Shown: positions 40,295-49,631 of the stretch, piece after piece
How the letters are laid out: each line of letters starts with the position of its first letter
How positions within the stretch are numbered: position 1 is the stretch's first letter
Source: Paenibacillus sp. JDR-2
Lineage (GTDB): Bacteria > Bacillota > Bacilli > Paenibacillales > Paenibacillaceae
Length of the DNA stretch: 64,000 bases
Reading direction: 5' to 3'
NCBI RefSeq assembly: GCF_000023585.1
Contig: NC_012914.1
Location: 5,463,501 to 5,527,500 of the forward strand
Notes under the pieces: model-generated
Told to the model about the DNA's origin: nothing
The model's input: only the letters and a program-made list of their open reading frames with translations
Database searches by the model: none
Made by a program: the position numbers and the translations under genes

Positions 40295-40960
40295 TTATGT
40301 GTTTTTCACCCAGCCTTTGCGATGAGCGAGCACCGCCAGCTGCGTCCGGTCCTCCAGCTCGCATTTCATCAGCAGATTGCTGACATGGGTTTTGACGGTT
40401 TTTACGCTGATATGAAGCTCTTCGCCAATTTCTTTGTTGGAGCGTCCTTCCGCAATAAGCAAAAGCACTTCCTTTTCCCGCTCCGTCAGTTCTTCGTCTC
40501 CGGATTGGGCCGTACGCTGTCGCAAGCCTCTTGTCAGAGCCTGCGACACATCCGCCGTCATAACCGGCATGCCTTTGACCGCCCCATGAAGCGCATAGAT
40601 CAATTCCTCCGCCGATACGGTCTTCAGGACATAGCTGACCGCTCCCGCCTCAATTGCCCCGTATACTTTGTCATCCTCCAGGAAGCTTGTAAGCATAATA
40701 ATCTTCAGATTCGGATATTCGACAATCAATTGCCTGGTCGTCTCAATACCGTCCATGCCGGGCATCATCAAGTCCATTAGGATAACATCCGGCAAGCCGG
40801 AAGGCAGACCCGCCTCCAGCATCGAAATCGCAGCCTGTCCGCTGCCCGCTTCAGCTACAACCTCAAATTTGGGCTCCAGCATTAAATACGTGCGCAAGCC
40901 TGTTCGCACCATGTCATGGTCGTCCACAATCATAACTTTTAACGTATTAGTCCCGGTCAT
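40295..40960 (-). CDS. liaR: NarL/LuxR-family response regulator (LiaR-like)
   Basis: A 221-residue regulator with phospho-acceptor Asp63 (VILMDLMMPGMDG) and a LuxR-type helix-turn-helix (ELTEREKEVLLLIAEGRSNKEIGEELHIS). With liaS and liaF directly upstream, it is the LiaR-type output of the cell-envelope stress system that responds to lipid II-cycle antibiotics. The start at 40960 (third codon Met) is preferred because GGAGG lies ten bases before it; the frame overlaps the end of liaS. Confidence 0.92.
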   Translation of the reverse strand: MTGTNTLKVMIVDDHDMVRTGLRTYLMLEPKFEVVAEAGSGQAAISMLEAGLPSGLPDVILMDLMMPGMDGIETTRQLIVEYPNLKIIMLTSFLEDDKVYGAIEAGAVSYVLKTVSAEELIYALHGAVKGMPVMTADVSQALTRGLRQRTAQSGDEELTEREKEVLLLIAEGRSNKEIGEELHISVKTVKTHVSNLLMKCELEDRTQLAVLAHRKGWVKNT

Positions 40961-41993
40961 CGTTTTCATTCCTCCGCCACATTTTCGGTATCGTAACCTT
41001 TACTCTAGTGCCGCTGCCCGGCTTGCTTATAATTTCAGCGAGACCGCCAAGCTGCTGGGCCCGTTCCTGCATCGTAGACAATCCGTAAGATCCGCGTCTT
41101 ACCTGATCCGCGCGGAAGCCCGCTCCATCGTCCTGCAGACTAAGCACCACCTGCCGTTCATTCTCCGTCAGACTTAGCGAGCAGCCCTGCGCGCCGGAAT
41201 GCTTTACGACATTCGCCATCGCCTCTTGAACGATCAGGAACAGCTGATGCTCCTTGGCTTCCGTAAGCGGCTCGGTCAACCGCCAGTCGAATACGCCCTG
41301 CAGACCGTTCTGCCGGCAATAATCCGGAAACCATTTATCAAGCGCCTCCAGCAGCGTGCGCCCTTCAAGCTCCATCGGCCGAAGCTGCGCGATAAAGATC
41401 CGCATCTGCTTCTGCGCGAGCGTTGACATCTGAATAAGCTGATCCAGCACGGAGGCTGCCCGCTCCCGGTCGATCTCCTGCAGCTTCGGCAGCGAGGAAG
41501 CGCACATATGCATGGCGAACAGCTGCTGGCTGACCGTATCGTGCAAATCCCGGGCCAGCCGTTTGCGTTCCTCCTGAACCGCTGCTTCATTAGAAGCCGC
41601 TTGCGACATCACCTGTTCTTCTCCGGTCATCTGGAGGCGTTTCATTCTCTCTTCCATCAGCTCGGCAAGATCGTTAAATTCGCGGTACAGCTCCGAAAAA
41701 GAAGAGTCGCCGGATTCCGTAATCCGGACCTGAAAATTTCCGTTTACCGCTTGCTTAAGCGCAAGCTGAAGCGTATCGATCCGTCTCTGAATATGCTGGC
41801 CCGTCCAGTACCCGAAGCCTGCGCTGACAAGCAGAAAGACGGACACTGCGCCGTAGCGCACTTCCGTCTGCACATAGTCCCCGTCTGCTAATCCTGCCCA
41901 CACGGCGATTCCAAGCAGCAGCGCGGTTACGGAAGAAGCCACAAACATCGTGAGCAGCTGCCATTTGCCGCCGCGGAACAATCGAACGATCAT
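40947..41993 (-). CDS. liaS: Sensor histidine kinase (LiaS-like)
   Basis: A 348-residue kinase with two N-terminal transmembrane helices (~12-60) and almost no extracytoplasmic loop, so it must sense within the membrane, as intramembrane-sensing kinases do. A HAMP-like linker, HisKA_3 with the phospho-acceptor in RLARDLHDTVSQQLF, and a HATPase (LFLIVQEAMANVVKH, LQDDGAGF, GYGLSTM-type) follow. It starts seven bases after liaF ends and overlaps liaR. Confidence 0.92.
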   Translation of the reverse strand: MIVRLFRGGKWQLLTMFVASSVTALLLGIAVWAGLADGDYVQTEVRYGAVSVFLLVSAGFGYWTGQHIQRRIDTLQLALKQAVNGNFQVRITESGDSSFSELYREFNDLAELMEERMKRLQMTGEEQVMSQAASNEAAVQEERKRLARDLHDTVSQQLFAMHMCASSLPKLQEIDRERAASVLDQLIQMSTLAQKQMRIFIAQLRPMELEGRTLLEALDKWFPDYCRQNGLQGVFDWRLTEPLTEAKEHQLFLIVQEAMANVVKHSGAQGCSLSLTENERQVVLSLQDDGAGFRADQVRRGSYGLSTMQERAQQLGGLAEIISKPGSGTRVKVTIPKMWRRNENDDRD

Positions 41994-41999
41994 AACCGT

Positions 42000-43118
42000 C
42001 TATCCCACCTTCGTCACACGAACATCGCCGATGAACGTGCTAACGACGAGTTTGATTTTTTTATCCGTCTCCTCATAGTAAGGGGAATGAATGTTGATGC
42101 TCTTGAACATTCCGCCTTCCTTCTGGCCCAAAATCTTCACGTCGCCCACGAAAGCACTCGATACGACCTGTACGCCTACCTCGTAATCGTTAGGCACATA
42201 GACTTTAACGTCCCCTATAAAGGAAGAGATGCAAATCTTCGTCTCGCCGAAAGGTATTTGTGCTTTCGTCAAATCTACAATGGTATCGCCGATAAAATGC
42301 GAGATATTAAGCGGCTTCAGCTCCCAGTAATCCTGGCCGATATGAATATCTCCGATAAATCCCGATCTCGATTGCGCGTGCGGATCGTGGTTCCAATATT
42401 CAAAAGAGCCATGCTTCGCCCGCTGACGATGCTCGCGGATATGCTCCCTTACTTGCTGCTTATGCTCTCGGATATGACGCTTTTGTTCGTGAATCTGCCG
42501 GCGAAATTGCTGTCTCATGTCATGATGTCTCATCCGATGAAGCGGTTCTTCGCGATAATCCCCGGCCGGTTCGCTGCGTTCATTCCTTTCATTAAAGGCA
42601 GAAGAGTCTCCTTCGCTGCGGGCTTCCTTCCTTTCATCCGTGCCGCCCGGTTTCGTAGGGTCCGGATGAAGCGGAGGAGCCGACGGTACTTCGCCTTTGT
42701 AATCGGTATAAGCATTGTACGACTTCCACTCGTCTTCATATTGCGGCGGCTCTTGGTGGCGGTGCCGCGGACGGCGCAAGAAGTTAAAGCCCACCAGGAT
42801 GATAATTATCGGCCAAGCATAGGAAATGATGTCCCCGAACGACCAGGCGAACCATTCCAGGTTATGACCCAGGAATAGAAAGCCGAGAATAATCATCATG
42901 CCCGCCCACCAACCCGAGCCGTGACCCTGACGGCCGGCAAGCAGTCCATGCAGACCGATCCAGAGCAGTACGACCGGCCAATAATTGGAGATAATCTCGC
43001 CAATACTAATGTCATAATCAATCATGCCCAGTTGTTTCAACAAGAAGAATACGCCAACGGAAATGATGACAAGACCCGATAACAGCCGGTTTAGAAAGCT
43101 TCCATTCAATTTAGTCAA
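42000..43118 (-). CDS. liaF: LiaF-like membrane inhibitor of LiaS
   Basis: A 372-residue protein. About four hydrophobic helices lie in the first ~120 residues (VIISVGVFFLLKQLG; YWPVVLLWIGLHGLLAG...). A long His/Arg/Gln-rich cytoplasmic linker (~190-240) and a C-terminal beta-helix-like domain of repeated FIGD motifs (SGFIGDIHIG, SHFIGDTIVD, SSFIGDVKVY, SAFVGDVKIL, STFIGDVRV) follow. LiaF proteins repress LiaRS signalling. The His-rich linker is longer than in Bacillus and could bind metal. It is the first gene of the operon. The TTG at 43118 abuts GGGAG, so a TTG at 43109 is a possible start. Confidence 0.9.
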   Translation of the reverse strand: MTKLNGSFLNRLLSGLVIISVGVFFLLKQLGMIDYDISIGEIISNYWPVVLLWIGLHGLLAGRQGHGSGWWAGMMIILGFLFLGHNLEWFAWSFGDIISYAWPIIIILVGFNFLRRPRHRHQEPPQYEDEWKSYNAYTDYKGEVPSAPPLHPDPTKPGGTDERKEARSEGDSSAFNERNERSEPAGDYREEPLHRMRHHDMRQQFRRQIHEQKRHIREHKQQVREHIREHRQRAKHGSFEYWNHDPHAQSRSGFIGDIHIGQDYWELKPLNISHFIGDTIVDLTKAQIPFGETKICISSFIGDVKVYVPNDYEVGVQVVSSAFVGDVKILGQKEGGMFKSINIHSPYYEETDKKIKLVVSTFIGDVRVTKVG

Positions 43119-43280
43119 CTCCCTGCCTGTACTTCAGAATGTCTTATTGCTACTTAGTATAGCTAATGAAAGAAGGGATATAAAGGGACGGCCGATTGAA
43201 CTTGGCATCGGTCTCGAGACGGAGTTCAAAACGATTTGTAAGGTCAGTTGCCAATGTTTCGAGTCCAATCTATGAAAATC

Positions 43281-43297
43281 TGTAAAAAAAAGTTAGA
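43281..43297. promoter_or_regulatory. GlnR/TnrA-type box upstream of amtB
   Basis: TGTAAAAAAAAGTTAGA fits TGTNA-N7-TNACA with one mismatch. Its centre is ~73 bp upstream of the predicted amtB start point, almost the same distance as the box at glnA. Confidence 0.6.
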
Positions 43298-43325
43298 CTG
43301 CGTCACAAAACATTACGCTAATACG

Positions 43326-43355
43326 TTGACATTACTTACTTCGGCTATTTATAAT
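43326..43355 (+). promoter_or_regulatory. Sigma-A promoter of amtB
   Basis: TTGACA (43326-43331), 18-bp spacer, TATAAT (43350-43355). Confidence 0.75.
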
Positions 43356-43424
43356 GGTGAGCGGATTCATAGAGACAGAGAAACCTTACATCAATAACGA
43401 CTATGAACAACGGGAGTTGAATCA

Positions 43425-44717
43425 ATGGATGTAGCAGAACTGTCGAGAGGGCTGGATACCATATGGGTGGTCTTGACAGCAGCAATGATTTTGCTGATGG
43501 AAGGCGGATTTGCCCTGCTTGAGGCTGGATTTGTCCGGCAGAAGAATGCGGTTAGCATTATTATGAAGGTATTTGTCGACATTGTATTTGGTGCACTTGT
43601 CTTTTACTTCTTCGGTTTTGCCATCATGTATGGCAAAGACATCGGCGGCTTATTCGGCACATCCGGTTTCATGCTTAACGGAGATTTGACTCACATCAAT
43701 CTAAATATTTCCCACGAAACCTACTGGCTGTTCCAATGCGCTTTTGTTATCGCCGTTATCTCCATTGTATCCGGAGCCGTTGCGGAACGGATCCATTTCC
43801 GGGCTTATATTTTGCTAACCATCGCCATGACCGGTCTGATCTACCCGTTGTCCGGACATTGGGTATGGGCGGTTAACGGCTGGTTAGGCAATCTTGGCAT
43901 GATCGATTTTGCCGGATCTGCGGCAATCCACGCTCTTGGCGGATTCGCGGCGCTTGCCGCAACCTTGTTTATCGGTCCGCGGATCGGCAAATTTTCACCT
44001 GACGGCAAAGTAAACATCGTATCGCCCTCCAACCTGCCGCTCGCATCGGTTGGCGCTTTTATTCTCTGGTTCGGCTGGTTCGGCTTTAACGCCGGCAGTA
44101 CGCTTAGCGCAACCAACGCGGCAATCGGGCACATTGCCATAACAACCATGTTGTCCGCGGCATCAGGCGGCGCAATCTGTATTTTGTTTACGATGTTCCG
44201 ATACCGCAAAGCAGATCCGCCGATGGTTATTAACGGTTCTCTCGCCGGCCTTGTCGGGATTACGGCGGGCTGTGCCTTTGTATCTGACGGAGCTGCCATC
44301 TGGATCGGCTCTATTTGCGGGATCGCTATGGTTCTTGTTACGGAATTCATGGAACGCAAACAAATCGATGATCCGGTTGGAGCTTTCGCCGTGCATGGCA
44401 TAAGCGGCAGCATTGGCACCCTGGCCGTTGGATTATGCGCGATTCCCGAGCTAACCGAAGGCGTTGGAAATGGCTACTACGGTTTGTTGTACGGAGGGGG
44501 CTGGAATCTGCTTGGAGCCCAAGCCCTTGGACTTGTCGTTATCGCTATTTGGGGCTTTGGCTTGACATGGGCTGTATTATGGCTGATCCGCAAAGTGATG
44601 CCTGTTCGCGTATCCAAAGACGAAGAGCTTGTGGGCCTTGATGTCGGGATCCATGGCGTCCCTGCATACAGCCAGGAAAATGACTTTATAGATGTAGACC
44701 ACATCACAAGAAAGTAA
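43425..44717 (+). CDS. amtB: Ammonium transporter
   Basis: A 430-residue Amt channel with ~11 transmembrane helices that carries NH3/NH4+. Marks: EGGFALLEAGFVRQKNA, the pore His pair region (SAAIHALGGFAALA and AVHGISGSIGTLAVG), and GWFGFNAGSTLSATNAAIGH. The short C-terminal tail (KDEELVGLDVGIHG) can contact PII, but no glnK follows; a terminator does. GGGAG precedes the start. The promoter and GlnR-type box upstream imply induction by nitrogen limitation. Confidence 0.95.
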   Translation: MDVAELSRGLDTIWVVLTAAMILLMEGGFALLEAGFVRQKNAVSIIMKVFVDIVFGALVFYFFGFAIMYGKDIGGLFGTSGFMLNGDLTHINLNISHETYWLFQCAFVIAVISIVSGAVAERIHFRAYILLTIAMTGLIYPLSGHWVWAVNGWLGNLGMIDFAGSAAIHALGGFAALAATLFIGPRIGKFSPDGKVNIVSPSNLPLASVGAFILWFGWFGFNAGSTLSATNAAIGHIAITTMLSAASGGAICILFTMFRYRKADPPMVINGSLAGLVGITAGCAFVSDGAAIWIGSICGIAMVLVTEFMERKQIDDPVGAFAVHGISGSIGTLAVGLCAIPELTEGVGNGYYGLLYGGGWNLLGAQALGLVVIAIWGFGLTWAVLWLIRKVMPVRVSKDEELVGLDVGIHGVPAYSQENDFIDVDHITRK

Positions 44718-44724
44718 TAAAAAT

Positions 44725-44758
44725 AACGGCGTTCCTCCGATGGGGAACGCCGTTTATT
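44725..44758 (+). terminator. Terminator of amtB
   Basis: AACGGCGTTCC / GGGAACGCCGTT stem followed by TATTTAT. Confidence 0.85.
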
Positions 44759-44772
44759 TATAAGTATGAGTA

Positions 44773-45150
44773 TTATCGATATAGTTCATTAACCAGGTCT
44801 CCCGAGACCGTTACGATATCTGTAGGTGAAGATACTTGAATGGATCTTGCATGCTCGATCTCTAGCCGAAGCGCCCGAACCTGCTCCATCGGTTTTTTCA
44901 CGAAATGGATGTACTCAACGGCCAAATGATGATCCGGCTTCCGGCCATGCAATAATCGGCGCAACGTAGACATCGACTGGTAAGCCCGTTCTTCCTTCAG
45001 ACGACGCTTCTCATAACGTTCAACCATTTGCTCGATTTCCGCGATTTCCTGCTCCTTCTTCGCTACGTACGCATCAATAAAGGGCAGCACTTCAGCCGCT
45101 TTGCGATGATGGGTCGAAGAATGATTCGTATGGATAATTGGATCGGTCAT
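44773..45150 (-). CDS. Coiled-coil hypothetical protein, 125 aa
   Basis: A 125-residue soluble protein, mostly a helical coiled coil (KKEQEIAEIEQMVERYEKRRLKEERAY), with a His-rich N-terminus (IIHTNHSSTHHRK). No domain is recognised. It is a stand-alone gene convergent with amtB. The start has CAGGTGAG upstream. Confidence 0.7.
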   Translation of the reverse strand: MTDPIIHTNHSSTHHRKAAEVLPFIDAYVAKKEQEIAEIEQMVERYEKRRLKEERAYQSMSTLRRLLHGRKPDHHLAVEYIHFVKKPMEQVRALRLEIEHARSIQVSSPTDIVTVSGDLVNELYR

Positions 45151-45330
45151 GTCAACTCACCTGTCTTCATTGCGTGATTATTTATTACATACCTAATCAT
45201 ACAACAAAGATTCGTTCTTGAAAACTGAATTTATGTAACATTAGAAAATTTGACAAAAACAATATTTTCAAATCAAAAACGATTATCGTTGCCCTTGCGG
45301 AACGCATTGCTATTCGGGTCATTGAAAAAA

Positions 45331-45352
45331 GAGGAACCAGGGACGGTTCCTC
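45331..45352 (-). terminator. Terminator of small SASP-like gene
   Basis: GAGGAACC / GGTTCCTC stem with a 6-base loop, then six T on the minus strand. Confidence 0.85.
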
Positions 45353-45371
45353 TGTTGATTGGTTTAAGTAG

Positions 45372-45503
45372 TTACTTCTGTGCTTTTTGAGTTGCTTGGT
45401 TAGCTGTTTTACCAGCTGTAGCGTTTTGGTTTTGGTTGAATTCTTCAGCGAATTCAGCATTGTACTTGTTGTTTTGAGCTTTGTTGTTTTTATTTTTAGC
45501 CAT
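45372..45503 (-). CDS. Small acid-soluble spore protein, gamma-type-like
   Basis: A 43-residue Asn/Gln/Lys/Ala-rich protein: MAKNKNNKAQNNKYNAEFAE, then a Gln/Asn/Ala-rich end. The NAEFAEE core resembles the TEFASE cleavage-site segment recognised by the spore protease GPR in gamma-type SASPs, and the low-complexity composition fits. GGAGGTG precedes the ATG and a strong terminator follows. Gamma SASPs store amino acids in the spore core without binding DNA. The call rests on composition and the short motif, so it is moderate. Confidence 0.65.
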   Translation of the reverse strand: MAKNKNNKAQNNKYNAEFAEEFNQNQNATAGKTANQATQKAQK

Positions 45504-45578
45504 GATAGTCATTCACCTCCCCGTCCAACCTTAGTATGGCTGTGTGAAGGCTTATTATGCAGGTACGGAACACGGGGA

Positions 45579-46169
45579 TCATGACTCTAGATAGGTCTGG
45601 GGGATCGGTTTTCCGGCTTCTACCGCGCGGTTAATCTGGTTAAGCCAGGACTGGGACAGCTTGCCGTTGCCTTTGCGAAGCACCTGGACATCCACCGTTC
45701 TTTTCCCCCACTGCTTATATACATCTTTTATCGTCTCAAAGTATAAGTCGAGCCTGTGGCCTTTGATGGCCGAACCGGTATCCGCTACTACGCCGTAGCC
45801 ATAGCCCGGGATATAGAGCAGCGTACCAATCGGGAATAGCCTCGTATCCGCCGCGACGGTCGACACTTGCCCCCTTCTGACTTTTACTCCGGAATAAGTG
45901 ATTCCGTATTGGGGATGACCCGGACGCTTGCCGGTTGACTCATAACCGGCCGTATAACCGGTGGCTACGACCTGAACGGTTGATAGGGCCTGCTCTGCAA
46001 TGGCTTCAACCGCTGCATTGCCATCCTTGTTCTTCTTTGTTCCTTCATGAATTTCTTGCTTGGCTGCGGGTGCCGCTGCAAGGCTTGGAGCAGCAACTCC
46101 TCCTGTCAGCACGGCGGCTATCGCCAGGCTTGAAATTGTTTTTGTACAAGTAAAAAAGCTTGTGACCAT
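45579..46169 (-). CDS. Secreted 3D-domain protein (YuiC/YocH-like)
   Basis: A 196-residue exported protein. A signal peptide (~1-32, ISSLAIAAVLTGGVAAPSLAA) is followed by a Lys-rich linker and a 3D domain named for three Asp: VAADTRLFPIGTLLYIPGYGYGVVADTGSAIKGHRLDLYF. Such domains have MltA-like lytic transglycosylase activity in Sps/YuiC-type proteins. A helical tail (WLNQINRAVEAGKPIP) is unusual. It acts outside the cell on peptidoglycan. Confidence 0.88.
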   Translation of the reverse strand: MVTSFFTCTKTISSLAIAAVLTGGVAAPSLAAAPAAKQEIHEGTKKNKDGNAAVEAIAEQALSTVQVVATGYTAGYESTGKRPGHPQYGITYSGVKVRRGQVSTVAADTRLFPIGTLLYIPGYGYGVVADTGSAIKGHRLDLYFETIKDVYKQWGKRTVDVQVLRKGNGKLSQSWLNQINRAVEAGKPIPQTYLES

Positions 46170-46229
46170 TTGGGCAGCTTCCTCCTCAGAAGAATATTTC
46201 CCAAACGGTCCAAGCTTTATGCATGAGAC

Positions 46230-48167
46230 TTAGATTGTTTTAGTCGCGATTTCATTTTGCAGCAGCTCTACCAGCTCTGCTACAGGCTTAGCGCCGATAT
46301 CGCCTTCGCCGCGCTTACGTACCGATACGGAGCCCGATTGCGCTTCGTTCTCGCCTACAACAAGCATGTATGGCAGCTTCTCGAGCTGTGCTTCACGGAT
46401 CTTGTAGCCCAGCTTTTCGTTGCGCAGATCGCTCTCTACGCGGATACCAGCCAGTTGCAGCTTCTCTTCCACTTCACGCGCGTAAGCTTCGTAAGCAGTG
46501 GATACCGGAATAACCTTAGCTTGAACCGGCGACAGCCACAGCGGCAATGCGCCCGCAAAGTTCTCGAGCAGGAAGGCGGTCATCCGTTCCATTGTACTGA
46601 TGATCCCGCGGTGAATAACGACCGGACGATGCTTTTTGCCGTCCTCTCCGATGTATTCAAGCTCGAAACGGTCAGGCAGCAGGAAGTCGAGCTGAGCAGT
46701 CGACAAAGTCTCTTCTTTGCCAAGCGCTGTCTTGATCTGAACGTCAAGCTTAGGACCGTAGAACGCCGCTTCGCCTTCTGCCTCGAAGAATGGCAGGCCA
46801 AGCTCTTCGACTACCTCGCGCAGCATACGCTGCGACATTTCCCACATCTCGTCGTTCTGGAAGTACTTCTCTGTATCCTGCGGATCACGGTACGACAAGC
46901 GGAAACGGTATTCCTTGATGCCGAAGTCCTCATAGACTTTACGGATCAGGTTAACAACGCGTGCGAATTCTTCTTTGATCTGATCCGGACGGCAGAAGAT
47001 ATGCGCGTCATTCAGCGTCATCGCGCGTACGCGGTGCAAGCCTGTCAAAGCGCCGGACATCTCATAGCGGTGCATCGTACCCATCTCGGCAATACGGACC
47101 GGAAGATCGCGGTAGCTTCTCATGTCGCTCTTATAGACCATCATGTGATGCGGGCAGTTCATCGGACGAAGAACAAGCTCTTCGTTATCCAGCGCCATCA
47201 CTGGGAACATGTCTTCGCTGTAATGCTCCCAGTGACCTGAGATTTTGTAAAGTTCCACGTTGGCAAGAACCGGCGTATAAACATGCTCGTAGCCAAGACG
47301 CTCTTCGAGGTCAACGATATAACGCTCCAGCGTGCGGCGAACCTTTGCACCGTTTGGCAGCCACAGCGGCAGGCCTTGACCAACCTCGCGGGAGAACGTG
47401 AACATTTTCAGCTCTTTGCCGAGCTTGCGGTGGTCGCGCTTCTTCGCTTCTTCCAGGAAGTGCAGATGCTCGTCCAGCTCGGCTTTCTTCGCGAAAGCTG
47501 TTCCGTAAATACGCTGCAGCATCTTGTTCTTCGAGTCGCCGCGCCAGTAAGCACCCGCTACGCTAAGAAGTTTGAAGGCTTTGATTCGGCCAGTGGATGG
47601 CAGATGCGGTCCGCGGCAAAGGTCAAAGAATTCGCCTTGGTCATACATCGTAATAACCGAATCCTCAGGCAGGTCGCGGATCAGTTCAAGCTTCAGGTTG
47701 TCGTCAAGCTCGGTGAAAATCGCGAGCGCTTCATCACGGCTAACAACACGGCGACGAATGTCGAGGTTCTCGTTAACGATGCGCTGCATTTCTTTTTCGA
47801 TCTTGGTCAAGTCTTCCGGAGTCAGCGACTGTTCCATATCGATATCGTAATAGAAGCCGTCCTCGATCACCGGACCGATACCAAGCTTCACGTTTGCGTT
47901 GCCATAAAGGCGTTTGATGGCTTGAGCCATCAGATGGGCCGTACTGTGACGGTACACTTCAAGACCGTCGGCCGATTCAACGGTAACGATCTCGATTGCC
48001 GCATCGGATTCGATTGGCGAGTACACGTCAACGACCTTGCCGTTGATTTTACCTGCGATTGCATTCTTGCGTAGACCCGGGCTAATCGAGCCGGCTACTT
48101 CTTCGATTGTTGTTCCAGCCGCATATTCGCGAACCGCGCCGTCTGGAAAAGTAACTTGGATAGACAT
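46230..48167 (-). CDS. thrS: Threonyl-tRNA synthetase
   Basis: The 645-residue enzyme has all ThrRS parts: TGS domain (IQVTFPDGAVREYAAGT), editing domain with HSTAHLMAQAIK, class II core with NCPHHMMVYK, MHRYEMSGALTGLHRVR (motif 2) and VIHRGIISTMERM (motif 3), and anticodon-binding domain (PVSTAYEAYAREVEEKL). The start at 48167 is chosen because the TGS domain begins there and GGAGGG precedes it; the frame continues upstream into the T-box leader, which is not coding. Confidence 0.97.
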   Translation of the reverse strand: MSIQVTFPDGAVREYAAGTTIEEVAGSISPGLRKNAIAGKINGKVVDVYSPIESDAAIEIVTVESADGLEVYRHSTAHLMAQAIKRLYGNANVKLGIGPVIEDGFYYDIDMEQSLTPEDLTKIEKEMQRIVNENLDIRRRVVSRDEALAIFTELDDNLKLELIRDLPEDSVITMYDQGEFFDLCRGPHLPSTGRIKAFKLLSVAGAYWRGDSKNKMLQRIYGTAFAKKAELDEHLHFLEEAKKRDHRKLGKELKMFTFSREVGQGLPLWLPNGAKVRRTLERYIVDLEERLGYEHVYTPVLANVELYKISGHWEHYSEDMFPVMALDNEELVLRPMNCPHHMMVYKSDMRSYRDLPVRIAEMGTMHRYEMSGALTGLHRVRAMTLNDAHIFCRPDQIKEEFARVVNLIRKVYEDFGIKEYRFRLSYRDPQDTEKYFQNDEMWEMSQRMLREVVEELGLPFFEAEGEAAFYGPKLDVQIKTALGKEETLSTAQLDFLLPDRFELEYIGEDGKKHRPVVIHRGIISTMERMTAFLLENFAGALPLWLSPVQAKVIPVSTAYEAYAREVEEKLQLAGIRVESDLRNEKLGYKIREAQLEKLPYMLVVGENEAQSGSVSVRKRGEGDIGAKPVAELVELLQNEIATKTI

Positions 48168-48212
48168 GGATTTCCCTCCTGAGAAAGTTGGCATAGCAGG
48201 CGGGATGAACGC

Positions 48213-48505
48213 AAAAAAAGCACGCATCCCGCAAAGGGACGAGTGCTTGATTACCCGTGGTTCCACCCTACTTCGACCGCTCTCTTGCATCTGAAACCAG
48301 ACATATGAGGGCAATCCTTGTATTGATCTGATAACGGAGACATCCGGTGCAGCTTAATAGTGGCTTATTCATCGTAATCCACGTTCAACGGCACAGCTAC
48401 AAAGAGGTATATTTGCTGATGTCATGAAGGAAATTGCAGCCGAGTTTCCTCTCTCTGAGCCGACATTACGGGGCAAATACATGGCTTTGTCATTGCTTTT
48501 TGCAT
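48213..48505 (-). promoter_or_regulatory. T-box leader of thrS
   Basis: On the minus strand the T-box sequence AGGGTGGAACCACGGG (48269-48254) is followed by a terminator stem AAGCACGCATCCC / GGGACGAGTGCTT (48218-48248) and a T-run. Upstream, a Stem I-like region (AGAGAGAGGAAACTCGG) lies near 48455-48470. Uncharged tRNA-Thr should stabilise the antiterminator. I did not assign the specifier codon with confidence. Confidence 0.9.
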
Positions 48506-48543
48506 AGTTATGAGCAAATTATAACCGCTTTGTCCCCCATTGG

Positions 48544-49491
48544 TCAATAGATGCGGCTATCAGGCTGGATTGTTCCATTTCCTTCAAAGCATGGACTGCA
48601 AGCCGGACATTGGGTGCAAACCGATACGCGGTTGTCAAAAATCGTCTCGATCGTCCGGATGACCTGCATATCATCCTGTCTCGTGTGAATCATAATATGC
48701 TTAGGCGAGACGGCAATCAGCGAACTGATGACCATATCTTCGATATTCATCTCAGTCTCCAGCATCTCGGCCACTAACTTGTCCGAGTGGGGCTTCGGTT
48801 CAAAAGGCTGAAATTTCTCGTTAAAAAGGACAAAATCATGACTCCCTTTATGCACGAGATGGACAATCGGTACCTTGGATTCCTGTAAGCCCACAAAATA
48901 TTTCAGCAGCGAAATAAACTCCTGGTACTGTTTATCCAGCACATATTCGTCCAAAGCATAGTCTACAATTTCGGCTAGTTCCGTCCGGTAGGGCAGCAGC
49001 CGGAAAGACGTTAATCCATCCATATGCAAAACCGAGTTCTCCTGCAGATAACGGTCAATCTCATCGGCTACCTTCGTTTTGCGTCGCTGCCGGTCCGCAT
49101 CCAGAAATCTCGTTCCGAGACCGTCCCATTCGGTTCCATGTAGCAGCTCGTGGCAATATTTTTCGATGACAGGTGCATCGATGGCATGGTTGTTCCTGTA
49201 TTTTCTCCGAATGATGGCTGCCAGTATGAGCGGTTCCATATCGGTTACGATGAATTCGGCAAGCGCTTTGGAAGCGGCTTGAAACACCGATTGGCTATGG
49301 TCAGCCAGCTGAAAATACGGCAGGATCGCTTGGCAGCTAATTTCCTTATCGGAAAGCAGCGTGTACTGTATAGCTTCTTCTTCGATGTGTGCGATATGTA
49401 GATCATTGGTAGTGTATTCCGCCATCAACGCCGCTAAACGGGCAGCGGATTGCTCCATGTTCGAAGGCAGCGTTACGGTAAACAGCTCCAT
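48544..49491 (-). CDS. ytxC: YtxC-like sporulation protein
   Basis: A 315-residue cytoplasmic protein matching YtxC in length and pattern (RKYRNNHAIDAPVIEKYCHEL, then EIVDYALDEYVLDKQYQEFISLLKYFV, then AVSPKHIMIH). In Bacillus subtilis ytxC is encoded beside thrS, as here. A CTQCPACSPCFEG cysteine group at the C-terminus may bind metal. Mechanism is unknown; the family is annotated as sporulation-related. Confidence 0.82.
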   Translation of the reverse strand: MELFTVTLPSNMEQSAARLAALMAEYTTNDLHIAHIEEEAIQYTLLSDKEISCQAILPYFQLADHSQSVFQAASKALAEFIVTDMEPLILAAIIRRKYRNNHAIDAPVIEKYCHELLHGTEWDGLGTRFLDADRQRRKTKVADEIDRYLQENSVLHMDGLTSFRLLPYRTELAEIVDYALDEYVLDKQYQEFISLLKYFVGLQESKVPIVHLVHKGSHDFVLFNEKFQPFEPKPHSDKLVAEMLETEMNIEDMVISSLIAVSPKHIMIHTRQDDMQVIRTIETIFDNRVSVCTQCPACSPCFEGNGTIQPDSRIY

Positions 49492-49631
49492 GAGCTCACC
49501 CCTTTCATTCCCCTTATAAGTATATGGCTGGGGGGTTGGGTATATACGAAAGGAGTGGTGGGAGATGATGGGGAGTGGCGTTGGTTGTGCTGGCTTCTTA
49601 TTGGCGCTGGCTAGGCTGGGATTTCACCGCG

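Noticed and set aside
45197..45460. 87-codon minus-strand frame overlapping the small SASP-like gene
   Set aside because: The other frame has the GGAGGTG site, SASP composition and a terminator placed after its stop; this one crosses that terminator.
48168..48314. N-terminal extension of thrS
   Set aside because: The extra codons lie across the T-box antiterminator and terminator; the TGS domain begins at the annotated start with its own ribosome site.
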